Assembly (NCBI GenBank): GCA_023388195.1
Contig: JAEWGR010000011.1
Span: forward strand, 1 to 17,755
Direction of reading: 5' to 3'
Source: Bacillota bacterium
GTDB lineage: Bacteria; Bacillota; Negativicutes; Sporomusales; Sporomusaceae
Length of the DNA: 17,755 nucleotides
Within the stretch, counting starts at the first letter, position 1, and every line of letters starts with the position of its first letter. The position numbers were made by a program, and so were the translations under genes. The notes beneath the pieces are model-generated. The model had not been told where the DNA came from. It ran no database searches and was given only the letters and a program-made list of their open reading frames with translations. Shown one piece after another: positions 1-6,374 of this stretch.

Positions 1-296
1 GCATTAGGTAAAACTACGTCAATTTTGCCCACGCCGTCGGTTCTCAGTTTTGTTAATAATTCCTCTTCCGAAGACATATAAATATGCACTACTTTGCAAT
101 TATATTTGTCTTCAAATTGCTTAACAACCTCCGCTTTGTCGGAACCATAATCTTTCCAGTTGACCACTACCAGTGTTTTGGACTCTTTTCCCGCTTCCGG
201 CTGGCTTGACTTCAAACCACAGCCGGCCGCCCCCACAGCCATAACCCCGGCCAGCAGGGTTACCATTGCTTTTCGCAAAAATCCCTTTTTGTTCAT
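1..296 (-). CDS. ABC transporter substrate-binding lipoprotein, polyamine (PotD-like) type, partial
   Basis: The N-terminal 98 residues are present; the rest lies beyond the left edge. The start is ATG at 296 behind a strong purine-rich site (GGGAGGGGAAGAGG). Two further in-frame ATGs lie upstream, but this one puts a classic lipoprotein signal at the N terminus: basic MNKKGFLRK, a hydrophobic stretch, then the lipobox AAGC with lipidated Cys26. The mature start (residues 39-60, VVVNWKDYGSDKAEVVKQFE) followed by a conserved-looking EEELLTKLR segment is the usual opening of spermidine/putrescine-type binding proteins (PotD/PotF family). It would capture a cationic solute outside the cytoplasmic membrane and deliver it to an ABC permease. 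It lies 92 bases downstream of the GntR regulator on the same strand, so the two are probably cotranscribed. The substrate is inferred from family resemblance of a fragment; another SBP_bac_8-type ligand is possible. Confidence 0.7.
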   Translation of the reverse strand, partial: MNKKGFLRKAMVTLLAGVMAVGAAGCGLKSSQPEAGKESKTLVVVNWKDYGSDKAEVVKQFEDKYNCKVVHIYMSSEEELLTKLRTDGVGKIDVVLPN

Positions 297-388
297 CGAA
301 TCCTCTTCCCCTCCCATAAATTCTTCGACATTGTTCATTTTATCCCTTAGCCGGTGATCCACCGCATTAAGGCCTGTTCAACAACCTG

Positions 389-1117
389 TTATACTTCCAT
401 ATTGGCAACAACTTTAAATTGCATATTAGGTCCGTAAACCACCTGCAACCTTTCAATTTCACGGTTTCCCCGGTCATAGATCTGACCAGAAGCCAGCAAC
501 AGGGGAATATTCTTTTTTAGGTTAAAGGTTTCTTTCATAACCGGATCACCTAACATGGCATTCATTGACAACTCCGCCCGTTTAGGAAAAATATGATATT
601 CAGTTCGCATAAGATGATAGAGGGAAATATCAGTAAAATCGTAGCGATCCAGTCCGGGAAATAAGGCCAGGGGAATCTGCGAGTAGTCAATTGTCAAAAA
701 AACAATCTTTTCCCCTTGTTTTACTCCCCTGATTCTGTCCAGAGCCAAATATTTTTTATTATCAACAGTAATGATGTCTTTCCGCAATACTATGGAATGC
801 GGGGTTTCAGCCCGGCTGGAAATATAGTCGGTAAAACCACCGAAGTTCCAGACATTATAAGTTACCTCTTTAAAACACACATAGGTACCTTTGCCATGTA
901 CCTGGCTTAGTAAACCTTCGTTGACAAGATCAGCAATAGCCCGGCGGATTGTGGTTCTGGTAATTTGATACTTATGAGCCATCTGTGCTTCCGATGGTAT
1001 GAGATCGCCCTCTTTATATACCCCGCTTACAATATCGTCGCGCACTATTTTCGCCAGTTGAATATATAACGGAATTGCACTGTTTTTTTGTAACACCTGT
1101 CCATCAACTTCTCTCAT
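389..1117 (-). CDS. GntR-family (HutC/UTRA) transcriptional regulator
   Basis: This is a 242-residue one-component regulator. Residues about 12-80 form the GntR winged helix: IPLYIQLAKIVRDDI at the start, PSEAQMAHKYQITRTTIRRA as the recognition helix region, then GLLSQVHGKGTYV as the wing. Residues about 95-235 match a UTRA ligand-binding domain, including the ISLYHLM segment and the late QIYDRGNREIERLQVVY strand. Length is normal for the HutC subfamily. An in-frame stop lies eight codons upstream of the ATG at 1117, so the start cannot move far upstream; the ribosome binding site is weak. The gene precedes the polyamine-type binding protein on the same strand, which suggests it controls that transporter in response to a small molecule. 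An operator candidate lies at 1467-1478. Confidence 0.9.
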   Translation of the reverse strand: MREVDGQVLQKNSAIPLYIQLAKIVRDDIVSGVYKEGDLIPSEAQMAHKYQITRTTIRRAIADLVNEGLLSQVHGKGTYVCFKEVTYNVWNFGGFTDYISSRAETPHSIVLRKDIITVDNKKYLALDRIRGVKQGEKIVFLTIDYSQIPLALFPGLDRYDFTDISLYHLMRTEYHIFPKRAELSMNAMLGDPVMKETFNLKKNIPLLLASGQIYDRGNREIERLQVVYGPNMQFKVVANMEV

Positions 1118-1242
1118 CTGGTTGTCTGCTTGTCCGTATCAGCTTATATGTAAATTCGTCATAGAATTATGAATTCCTGCTATTAGCGGCATGAACAGCA
1201 ACTAATACAATTTTTAAGAATGCACACAGCAATAGGCTTTGG

Positions 1243-1251
1243 TTTATTATA
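1243..1251 (-). promoter_or_regulatory. extended -10 promoter candidate for the GntR gene
   Basis: On the minus strand the sequence reads TGCTATAAT, a perfect -10 hexamer (1246-1251) preceded by the TGn extension. No clear -35 lies 17 bases upstream, which is tolerated by extended -10 promoters. It is about 130 bases upstream of the GntR start codon. Confidence 0.4.
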
Positions 1252-1416
1252 GCAAGCAGCTCCATTCTCTATACGGCGAGGCCCCCTCTAAGATCATTCA
1301 AACCAGAAATCTCATTTGAAAGCATGTTCTAACTATATATCACATTTTTTCGCCTATTGCGACAAAATTTTTAATATCCTACGACATATTTATCTATTAT
1401 TATTGAATATTCGCAA

Positions 1417-1472
1417 AGACAAATACCTCCTATAAATTCAAAATTATTTGAATTTATAGGAGGTATTTGTCT
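1417..1472. repeat. perfect palindrome, 26-bp arms with a 4-base loop
   Basis: The arms 1417-1442 and 1447-1472 are exact reverse complements, separated by ATTA. There is no T-run after either arm, so it is not an ordinary terminator. The right arm carries TAGGAGG, a ribosome-binding-like sequence with no start codon at suitable distance. It lies in the divergent gap between the GntR regulator and the sigma-54 activator, about 60 bases upstream of the latter. It could be a regulator target, an RNA hairpin in the leader of the activator mRNA, or the remnant of a small mobile palindrome. Confidence 0.85.
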
Positions 1473-1478
1473 ATACAA
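1467..1478. promoter_or_regulatory. GntR-type operator candidate
   Basis: The sequence TTGTCTATACAA has dyad symmetry and fits the GTnTAnAC core of GntR-family operators. It overlaps the right end of the palindrome at 1417-1472 and lies between the divergent GntR and sigma-54 activator genes. That the neighbouring regulator binds here is an inference from position and consensus. Confidence 0.4.
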
Positions 1479-1533
1479 CGTCGTACTATAAGAAAAACTA
1501 CATTTACAATTTGTTTTGGAGGGGAGGTTTCTT

Positions 1534-2946
1534 ATGCCTCAAAATTCAATCACCTCAATCCAGCCGGGGTATGAAAGAACATCAGCATTTCCCAAACCCA
1601 AAATCATCTTCGTAACCGATCAGAGTGGGAATCTGCTTATTGCCAACACCGAAGCCGCCTTAACGGTCGGCGTACCGATGGAACAGTTATTGAATCTTAA
1701 TCTTGGCGAACTTATACATAACGGTACACTCAACACTTCTTATACCTTACGTGCCGCCAAAAATAAATGCATCGAACAGGGCTTGGTTAAAACGAAATTT
1801 AAAATTGAAACACATGCAGTCAGCCGGCCTGTTTTTAATCCAACCGGAGAATTACTTTATCTGGTAACAACCTGTGTCTCACCCTCAACCATCAGGAAAA
1901 ATCCCCGGGCCGGTCTGAACGTAAGAAGCAGCCCGGCCCCGAAACCTAACATCCATCTTGCCGGCACAAGTGCCGGGGATGAGGATATTGTTGCTGAAAG
2001 CAGCAGTATGAAAAATATATTGAAGCAGGCTGCCATTCTAGCCAGATTAGACAGCCCAGCTATCCTTTACGGCGAATCCGGCACAGGCAAAGAGGTTCTG
2101 GCCCGGTACATTCACCGCCAGAGCAACCGCGCCGGCGGCGCCTTTATGGCTGTGAACTGTGCGGCGCTGTCGGAATCACTGGCCGAAGCCGAGCTTTTTG
2201 GCTACACTAAAGGCGCCTTCACCGGCGCTAATACCCAGGGCAATATCGGCTTAATTGAGGCTGCCGACGGTGGAACTCTATTCCTGGATGAAATTGCCGA
2301 ACTGCCCCTGCCTTTGCAGTCCAAATTGCTGCGGGTGCTGGAGTCAGGAGAAATCCGCAGATTAGGCAGTTGCAGCAATCTCACCAGCGATTTTAGGCTG
2401 ATTGCTGCGACAAATAAAAATTTAAAGCAGATGACAGAAGAAGGAACCTTCCGTAAAGATCTCTATTATCGCCTGCATGTCGTGGATTTAGTGCTGCCGC
2501 CGTTGCGGGAAAGACCGGAAGACATAGCCATGCTTACTCTGCACTTTATAAAAAAGTTTAATGCAAAATATAATTTTAATATCGCCTTGGACAGTGGTGT
2601 GCTGGCCGCCTTCCAGAGCTATGACTGGCCGGGAAATGTAAGAGAGCTGCGTAATGCTGTAGAAAAATACATTGTTTTGGGCCTGCAGGACAATCAGGCT
2701 CAGATTCCGGTAACCTTGTCAGCTGCCGGCCGGCAACTGAAGCAGTCCCAGCATGCGATAAGCAACGAAATCCAGGGCTCATTGAAACAAGCTATGCATC
2801 AGTTTGAGGAGCAGTATATTTTCAGCATTTTAAAAGCCTGTAACTTCCGGACAGGCGAAGCTGCCAACCGTCTCGGCATTTGCCGGACTGTGCTTTATCG
2901 GAAACTAAAAACATTTACAGGCATTGCCAAACTGAAAGACGATTAA
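1534..2946 (+). CDS. sigma-54-dependent transcriptional activator (PAS - AAA+ - Fis HTH)
   Basis: The protein has 470 residues. Residues about 20-125 resemble a PAS sensor domain (IIFVTDQSGNLLIANTEAA ... NPTGELLYLVTT). The AAA+ domain has Walker A GESGTGKE at 180-187, the sigma-54 contact loop GAFTGA at 227-232, Walker B GGTLFLDE at 246-253 and the sensor segment WPGNVREL. The C terminus (about 440-462) is a Fis-type helix-turn-helix. It would hydrolyse ATP to open promoters bound by RNA polymerase-sigma-54 in response to a signal read by the PAS domain. ATG at 1534 is chosen because GGAGGGGAGG (1518-1527) lies at the right distance; a TTG at 1516 falls at the edge of that site and is unlikely. 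There is no receiver domain, so it is not a classical two-component partner. No sigma-54 promoter was seen in the window, so the target genes are unknown. Confidence 0.92.
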   Translation: MPQNSITSIQPGYERTSAFPKPKIIFVTDQSGNLLIANTEAALTVGVPMEQLLNLNLGELIHNGTLNTSYTLRAAKNKCIEQGLVKTKFKIETHAVSRPVFNPTGELLYLVTTCVSPSTIRKNPRAGLNVRSSPAPKPNIHLAGTSAGDEDIVAESSSMKNILKQAAILARLDSPAILYGESGTGKEVLARYIHRQSNRAGGAFMAVNCAALSESLAEAELFGYTKGAFTGANTQGNIGLIEAADGGTLFLDEIAELPLPLQSKLLRVLESGEIRRLGSCSNLTSDFRLIAATNKNLKQMTEEGTFRKDLYYRLHVVDLVLPPLRERPEDIAMLTLHFIKKFNAKYNFNIALDSGVLAAFQSYDWPGNVRELRNAVEKYIVLGLQDNQAQIPVTLSAAGRQLKQSQHAISNEIQGSLKQAMHQFEEQYIFSILKACNFRTGEAANRLGICRTVLYRKLKTFTGIAKLKDD

Positions 2947-2960
2947 GGCCCTGGTAGAAT

Positions 2961-3000
2961 GATAAAAGACTTCCGGCAATAACCCGGAAGTCTTTTTATC
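2961..3000. terminator. bidirectional terminator between convergent genes
   Basis: The stem GATAAAAGACTTCCGG (2961-2976) pairs with CCGGAAGTCTTTTTATC (2984-3000), with a short loop and T-runs on both strands. It ends the sigma-54 activator transcript on the plus strand and overlaps the stop codon of the convergent ATPase gene. Confidence 0.85.
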
Positions 3001-3757
3001 ACTTATCTTCCAACAAGATCTTGAGCATTTTACCACGATTATTCGTAAATTCTTTCATAATTAGATAATGTTCGGTTTGTTCGTATGCCACAGAGCAAAA
3101 ACCGGTCTCTGTGAGCTGTATAATCTGACTGTAGGGATAAGCCATAATAATCGGCGAATGAGTGGCAATAATGAGCTGCGAATTCTGCTGAACCAGTTCG
3201 TGAATACGCGTAAGCAGTGCCATTTGCCGCACCGGGGATAGTGCAGCTTCCGGTTCATCCAGTATGTACAGCCCATTACCGCCTAGTCTGTTCTGAAAAA
3301 CCGCAAAAAAAGATTCACCATGCGACATCTGATGCAGCGAAGTTCCACCATAGGCGCCAATGATGCGGGCACCCGCCCCGCCTGCCGAATCAAGCTGTTC
3401 AATCGTCGTCGCTACATTGTAAAAGCTTTCGGCCCGAAGAAAAAAACCATCTTTGGGGCGCTTGGTTCCCTTGACTAACCGTATGTATTCATGGAGCTCG
3501 GAATGAGAAGCCTGGGTAGCAAAATTAAAATTAACGGTTCCGCCCTCGGCATTAAACCCCCAGGCCACTGCGACGGCCTCAAGCAGGGTAGACTTGCCGG
3601 TTCCATTTTCGCCGACAATAAAAGTCACCTGGGGATGAAACTCCAGTTCCCGCAGATCACAAAGAGCCGGCAGGCAAAAGGGAAATACATCAAACCGTGC
3701 AACCTCATCCCGCAGCAGCCGGACACTGCGGATATATTGCTGGCTTTTATGGAGCAT
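2999..3757 (-). CDS. ABC-type AAA ATPase (AAA_21-like, predicted ATP-binding protein)
   Basis: This is a stand-alone ABC/SMC-like ATPase of 252 residues with no membrane segment. From ATG 3757: Walker A GENGTGKST at 49-57, a signature-like MSHGES at 144-149, Walker B LYILDEPEAALSP at 163-175 and the switch His in ATHSP at 198-202. The short insertion between Walker A and the signature is typical of predicted ATPases of the COG3910 kind, not of transporter subunits. ATG 3757 is preferred because GTGAGGTG lies six bases upstream; a GTG at 3766 is inside that site but cannot be excluded. The gene is monocistronic, with no nuclease or toxin partner beside it, so a defence role is not supported here. 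Its biological function is unknown. Confidence 0.82.
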   Translation of the reverse strand: MLHKSQQYIRSVRLLRDEVARFDVFPFCLPALCDLRELEFHPQVTFIVGENGTGKSTLLEAVAVAWGFNAEGGTVNFNFATQASHSELHEYIRLVKGTKRPKDGFFLRAESFYNVATTIEQLDSAGGAGARIIGAYGGTSLHQMSHGESFFAVFQNRLGGNGLYILDEPEAALSPVRQMALLTRIHELVQQNSQLIIATHSPIIMAYPYSQIIQLTETGFCSVAYEQTEHYLIMKEFTNNRGKMLKILLEDK

Positions 3758-3862
3758 GCTGTTCACCTCACTTAAACCTCACTAGACCTTATCCAAGCCT
3801 AACGCCGGCAGGAGTCTGCCAGCTTCGCAACACAAATTCCTTACCCCTTTCATTAGCTAAGG

Positions 3863-3871
3863 TGCTATAAT
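3863..3871 (+). promoter_or_regulatory. extended -10 promoter of the MGMT-family gene
   Basis: TGCTATAAT combines a perfect -10 hexamer at 3866-3871 with the TGn extension, 32 bases upstream of the start codon. The -35 region is poor. Confidence 0.55.
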
Positions 3872-3903
3872 GGAAGAAAATAATAACTGCACAAGGTGAT
3901 GAA

Positions 3904-4212
3904 ATGAGCTTCAATGATAAGGTTTACGAACTTGTTCGTTTGATTCCGGAAGGAAAAGTAGCCTCTTATGGACAAATTGCTTTTATGACCGGGAGCTGGC
4001 GGGCATCCCGGGCGGTTGGTTATGCGTTGCATAACAATCCGTACCAGGGAAAAGTTCCTTGCCACAGAGTGGTTTTTAAAGATGGCAGACTTGCTGCCGG
4101 TTTTGTATTTGGCGGCCAGGATGTGCAACGACAGCTGCTGGCAGGTGAAGGCGTGAAATTTACTGCCGACGGTCGTGTCGATATGAAAAAATGCAGCTGG
4201 CAGCCTGATTGA
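3904..4212 (+). CDS. MGMT-family DNA-binding domain protein, cysteine retained
   Basis: The 102 residues correspond to the C-terminal DNA-binding/alkyltransfer domain of O6-alkylguanine-DNA alkyltransferases, without the N-terminal RNase H-like domain of full-length Ada/Ogt. Motifs: PEGKVASYGQIA at 15-26, the helix SWRASRAVGYAL with the nucleotide-flipping arginine region (R36), and the active-site motif PCHRV with Cys53. In many short homologues (Atl proteins) this cysteine is replaced, and they only flag lesions for nucleotide excision repair. Here the cysteine is present, so direct alkyl transfer is possible, although short family members with Cys are not always active. The start has AAGGTGATG just upstream. 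The gene has its own promoter candidate and looks monocistronic. Confidence 0.88.
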   Translation: MSFNDKVYELVRLIPEGKVASYGQIAFMTGSWRASRAVGYALHNNPYQGKVPCHRVVFKDGRLAAGFVFGGQDVQRQLLAGEGVKFTADGRVDMKKCSWQPD

Positions 4213-4350
4213 GCGGCTCATTTCTGTCAACAGTTTACACGAACACAATCACCGGCGTCAATGTGGCGCCAGGTATGAATATATGCCGCCGGCCGCCCCA
4301 GGTGTCCAGATTTAAATTCGCAAAATAATTGAATTACTGTTAAAAGCCGG

Positions 4351-4380
4351 TTGCTAAAAAAACAAGCCTCATGATAGAAT
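4351..4380 (+). promoter_or_regulatory. sigma-A promoter candidate for the ferritin-like gene
   Basis: TTGCTA (4351-4356) and TAGAAT (4375-4380) are separated by 18 bases, about 60 bases upstream of the start codon. Confidence 0.4.
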
Positions 4381-4442
4381 AACATTATCTTTGGTAAGAT
4401 TTAACTATACTATCTAAATTCGGAAAAAGGTGGTTGTTACGC

Positions 4443-4898
4443 ATGACTCAGGAAGAATATGTTGCAATATTAAAATTGGCTATAGCCAATGAAGCCGATG
4501 CCTATGAGTTTTATAAAGGCGTTTCTGAAAAAGCAACCGACATTGTTATTCAAAAAATGTTCAGCCAATTGGCCGCTGAAGAACAAGGGCATCAAAAACT
4601 CCTTGAAGGATTTCTTGCCGGCAACTGTACCAGCCTGCATTTTCACGAATCTGCCGACTACAAAATTTCGGAGACAGTAGATAAGCCCAAACTCTCCATC
4701 ACCATGAAACCGGCAGACGCAATTGCTTTAGCCATGAAAAACGAAGAAGAAGCCATGAACATGTATGCAGATTTTGCCAATGCCAGTGCCGATCCGGCTC
4801 AGAAAAAGATATTCGAAGGACTATCCACAATGGAGAAAAATCATAAAACTAAATTGGAAGACTTTTATGTGAATATGGCGTACGCTGAGGTATGGTAA
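4443..4898 (+). CDS. ferritin-like diiron protein (rubrerythrin family, no rubredoxin domain)
   Basis: The 151 residues form a probable four-helix bundle with two half-sites. The first has E17 in NEADAYEFY and the EEQGH motif (E47, H50). The second has NEEEAMNMY (about 100-108) and MEKNH (E131, H134). This spacing matches the COG1633 rubrerythrin-like ferritin superfamily. No CxxC rubredoxin module is present, so it is not a complete rubrerythrin; a role in iron handling or peroxide defence of an anaerobe is inferred. ATG 4443 is chosen because AAGGTGG (4427-4433) sits nine bases upstream; a TTG at 4434 abuts the site and is unlikely. A strong terminator follows directly, so the gene is a single transcription unit. 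Confidence 0.85.
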   Translation: MTQEEYVAILKLAIANEADAYEFYKGVSEKATDIVIQKMFSQLAAEEQGHQKLLEGFLAGNCTSLHFHESADYKISETVDKPKLSITMKPADAIALAMKNEEEAMNMYADFANASADPAQKKIFEGLSTMEKNHKTKLEDFYVNMAYAEVW

Positions 4899-4920
4899 TG
4901 TAAAGGTAGTGTACGCTGCA

Positions 4921-4984
4921 AAAATCCGTCAGATTACCAGGGCATGTGCTGCTGCATGAGCCTGGCAAGCTGACGGATTTTTTT
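4921..4984 (+). terminator. rho-independent terminator after the ferritin-like gene
   Basis: AAAATCCGTCAG (4921-4932) pairs with CTGACGGATTTT (4970-4981), and the stem continues with interrupted pairs (CCAGG/CCTGG, CATG/CATG). A run of seven T follows at 4978-4984. Confidence 0.88.
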
Positions 4985-5113
4985 GACCCACGGCGGCCCC
5001 CCTGACTTTACTTGAATTTAATCAGAAGTTAATCAATTGATAACTTGAAAAACAAACAGCTATGTCATAATTAATTATAATGCTATATAGCAAGAGCGAG
5101 AGGGATGTAGCTG

Positions 5114-5494
5114 ATGCGCATACTTATAGCCGACGATTCTACTTTATCACGCAAAACCTTAATAAAAATGCTGGAAACCTTACCAGAGCTGGAATTTGCC
5201 GAAGCAGCCAACGGGATTGAGGTCCTGGAGCAGCACCGTGATTTTAAACCTGATTTAATTTTTATGGATATTACCATGCCTCACATGGACGGTGTGGCCA
5301 CCCTGCGCATTTTACGCTGCATTGACAGAAAGGTAAGAGTTATTGTCGCCACTGCACTGGGCGGGCAAAAAATACTGGTAAAGGAGTGCAGGGCCCTTGG
5401 CGCTTCTGTCGTATTGTCAAAGCCTTTAACTAAGGATGTTGTTGTTGATGCGTATTTTCATGCAATCCGTCCTAAGGCAGGCGATATTCTATGA
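5114..5494 (+). CDS. single-domain response regulator (CheY-like receiver)
   Basis: This is a 126-residue receiver domain with no output domain. The acidic pocket is D7 and D8, the phosphoacceptor is D52 in FMDITMPHMDG, the switch threonine is T80 in VAT, and the conserved lysine is K103 in SKP, so it should be phosphorylatable. The start has GAGAGGG nine bases upstream. Its stop codon overlaps the start of the HD-GYP-like gene (ATGA), so the two are translationally coupled and probably act together. Together they resemble an RpfG-type receiver-HD-GYP protein split in two. No histidine kinase is adjacent; the chemoreceptor that follows is on the opposite strand. Confidence 0.92.
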   Translation: MRILIADDSTLSRKTLIKMLETLPELEFAEAANGIEVLEQHRDFKPDLIFMDITMPHMDGVATLRILRCIDRKVRVIVATALGGQKILVKECRALGASVVLSKPLTKDVVVDAYFHAIRPKAGDIL

Positions 5495-6297
5495 AAAAAA
5501 CAGCCACCTATGATCTGATTCCGGGTATGATACCGGCAAAAACAATTTATAACGCCAATGGCCTCATTTTAATAGCCAAAGGCATCACGCTTACCGCCGC
5601 CTACATAAATTGCCTGAAGAAATTCCATATTCCCGAAGTCTATATTGTCAGCGACACAGAAGACTGGACACTTGACACCGTTTTTTCGGAGTCTTCTTCG
5701 CTCGCCGCCTCACGGTCCCGTCAATTATTAACAGAGATGAAAAAATATAAAACCGTCAATTTTGAGGAAACTCACTCGCAGCTTGAACAGGTGGTATTTG
5801 CAGCTCTGGAAAAAACAGCAATTTATCCCTATTTGGATGAAATGAAAAAAAATCCGGTTTTATTTAATCATGGCTTACGAACCGCATTGCTAAGTGTCGC
5901 TATGGGTTTAAGGAAAGGGTACGATTTTACAAATCTAAGTTGCCTGGCTACCTGCGCCATTCTCCATGACTGTGGCATGGGGAGTGAGTTTGACGAAGAA
6001 AGCAATCATCATTTAGACGGTTTTATTAAGCTCCGTAATAATCAGCAGCTCGAAATGATCGGAGCCTTAGTCAGTTTGCAGCATCACGAACGCTTTGACG
6101 GGCTGGGAAAACCCCTGGGACTGGCCAAATATCAAATCACCGAATTTGCCCGCTTAATCGCTGTCGCCGATTTCTATGACCGCCTGATCCACCTGGAGGG
6201 TAATACGCCGCGCCAGGCAGTACTAAAGGTAGTTGGTGGTTCCAGAACACACTTTGATCCTGACATGGTGGATATATTCGGCAAAACCACTTACTAA
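5491..6297 (+). CDS. degenerate HD-GYP domain protein
   Basis: The protein has 268 residues. The N-terminal ~55 residues (LIPGMIPAKTIYNANGLILIAKG) are the small beta domain often found before HD-GYP domains. The HD-GYP core has H127 (NHGLR), H159-D160 (ILHD), H173/H174, H198-H199 (HHERFDG) and D227 (AVADFYD), so most metal ligands of cyclic-di-GMP phosphodiesterases are visible. Two hallmark elements differ: the HDxGK motif reads HDCGM (lysine lost), and the GYP signature reads GKP at 206-208. Activity on cyclic-di-GMP is therefore uncertain; it may act on another nucleotide or only bind. It overlaps the response regulator by four bases, which suggests control by phosphorylation of that partner. 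Confidence 0.82.
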   Translation: MKKTATYDLIPGMIPAKTIYNANGLILIAKGITLTAAYINCLKKFHIPEVYIVSDTEDWTLDTVFSESSSLAASRSRQLLTEMKKYKTVNFEETHSQLEQVVFAALEKTAIYPYLDEMKKNPVLFNHGLRTALLSVAMGLRKGYDFTNLSCLATCAILHDCGMGSEFDEESNHHLDGFIKLRNNQQLEMIGALVSLQHHERFDGLGKPLGLAKYQITEFARLIAVADFYDRLIHLEGNTPRQAVLKVVGGSRTHFDPDMVDIFGKTTY

Positions 6298-6300
6298 ACA

Positions 6301-6363
6301 GTAAGCCCCGCCGCCGGCATGGCTTACACTCAATCCAGTATCCCGGCTGCTACGCCGCAGCCG
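6301..6363. other. hairpins between convergent genes, terminator-like
   Basis: Two small inverted repeats lie between the convergent HD-GYP-like and chemoreceptor genes: GTAAGCC/GGCTTAC (6301-6307 and 6321-6327), and CGGCTGC/GCAGCCG (6344-6350 and 6357-6363). Neither has a T-run, so a role in termination is only suggested by location. Confidence 0.35.
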
Positions 6364-6374
6364 TCAGGATCATT

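Noticed and set aside
2999..3757. AAA ATPase as part of a defence system
   Set aside because: No nuclease, toxin or other effector gene is adjacent; the neighbours are the sigma-54 activator and an MGMT-like gene on the other strand.
3865..4248. 127-codon minus-strand open frame
   Set aside because: It is antisense to the MGMT-family gene, whose motifs and promoter are clear.
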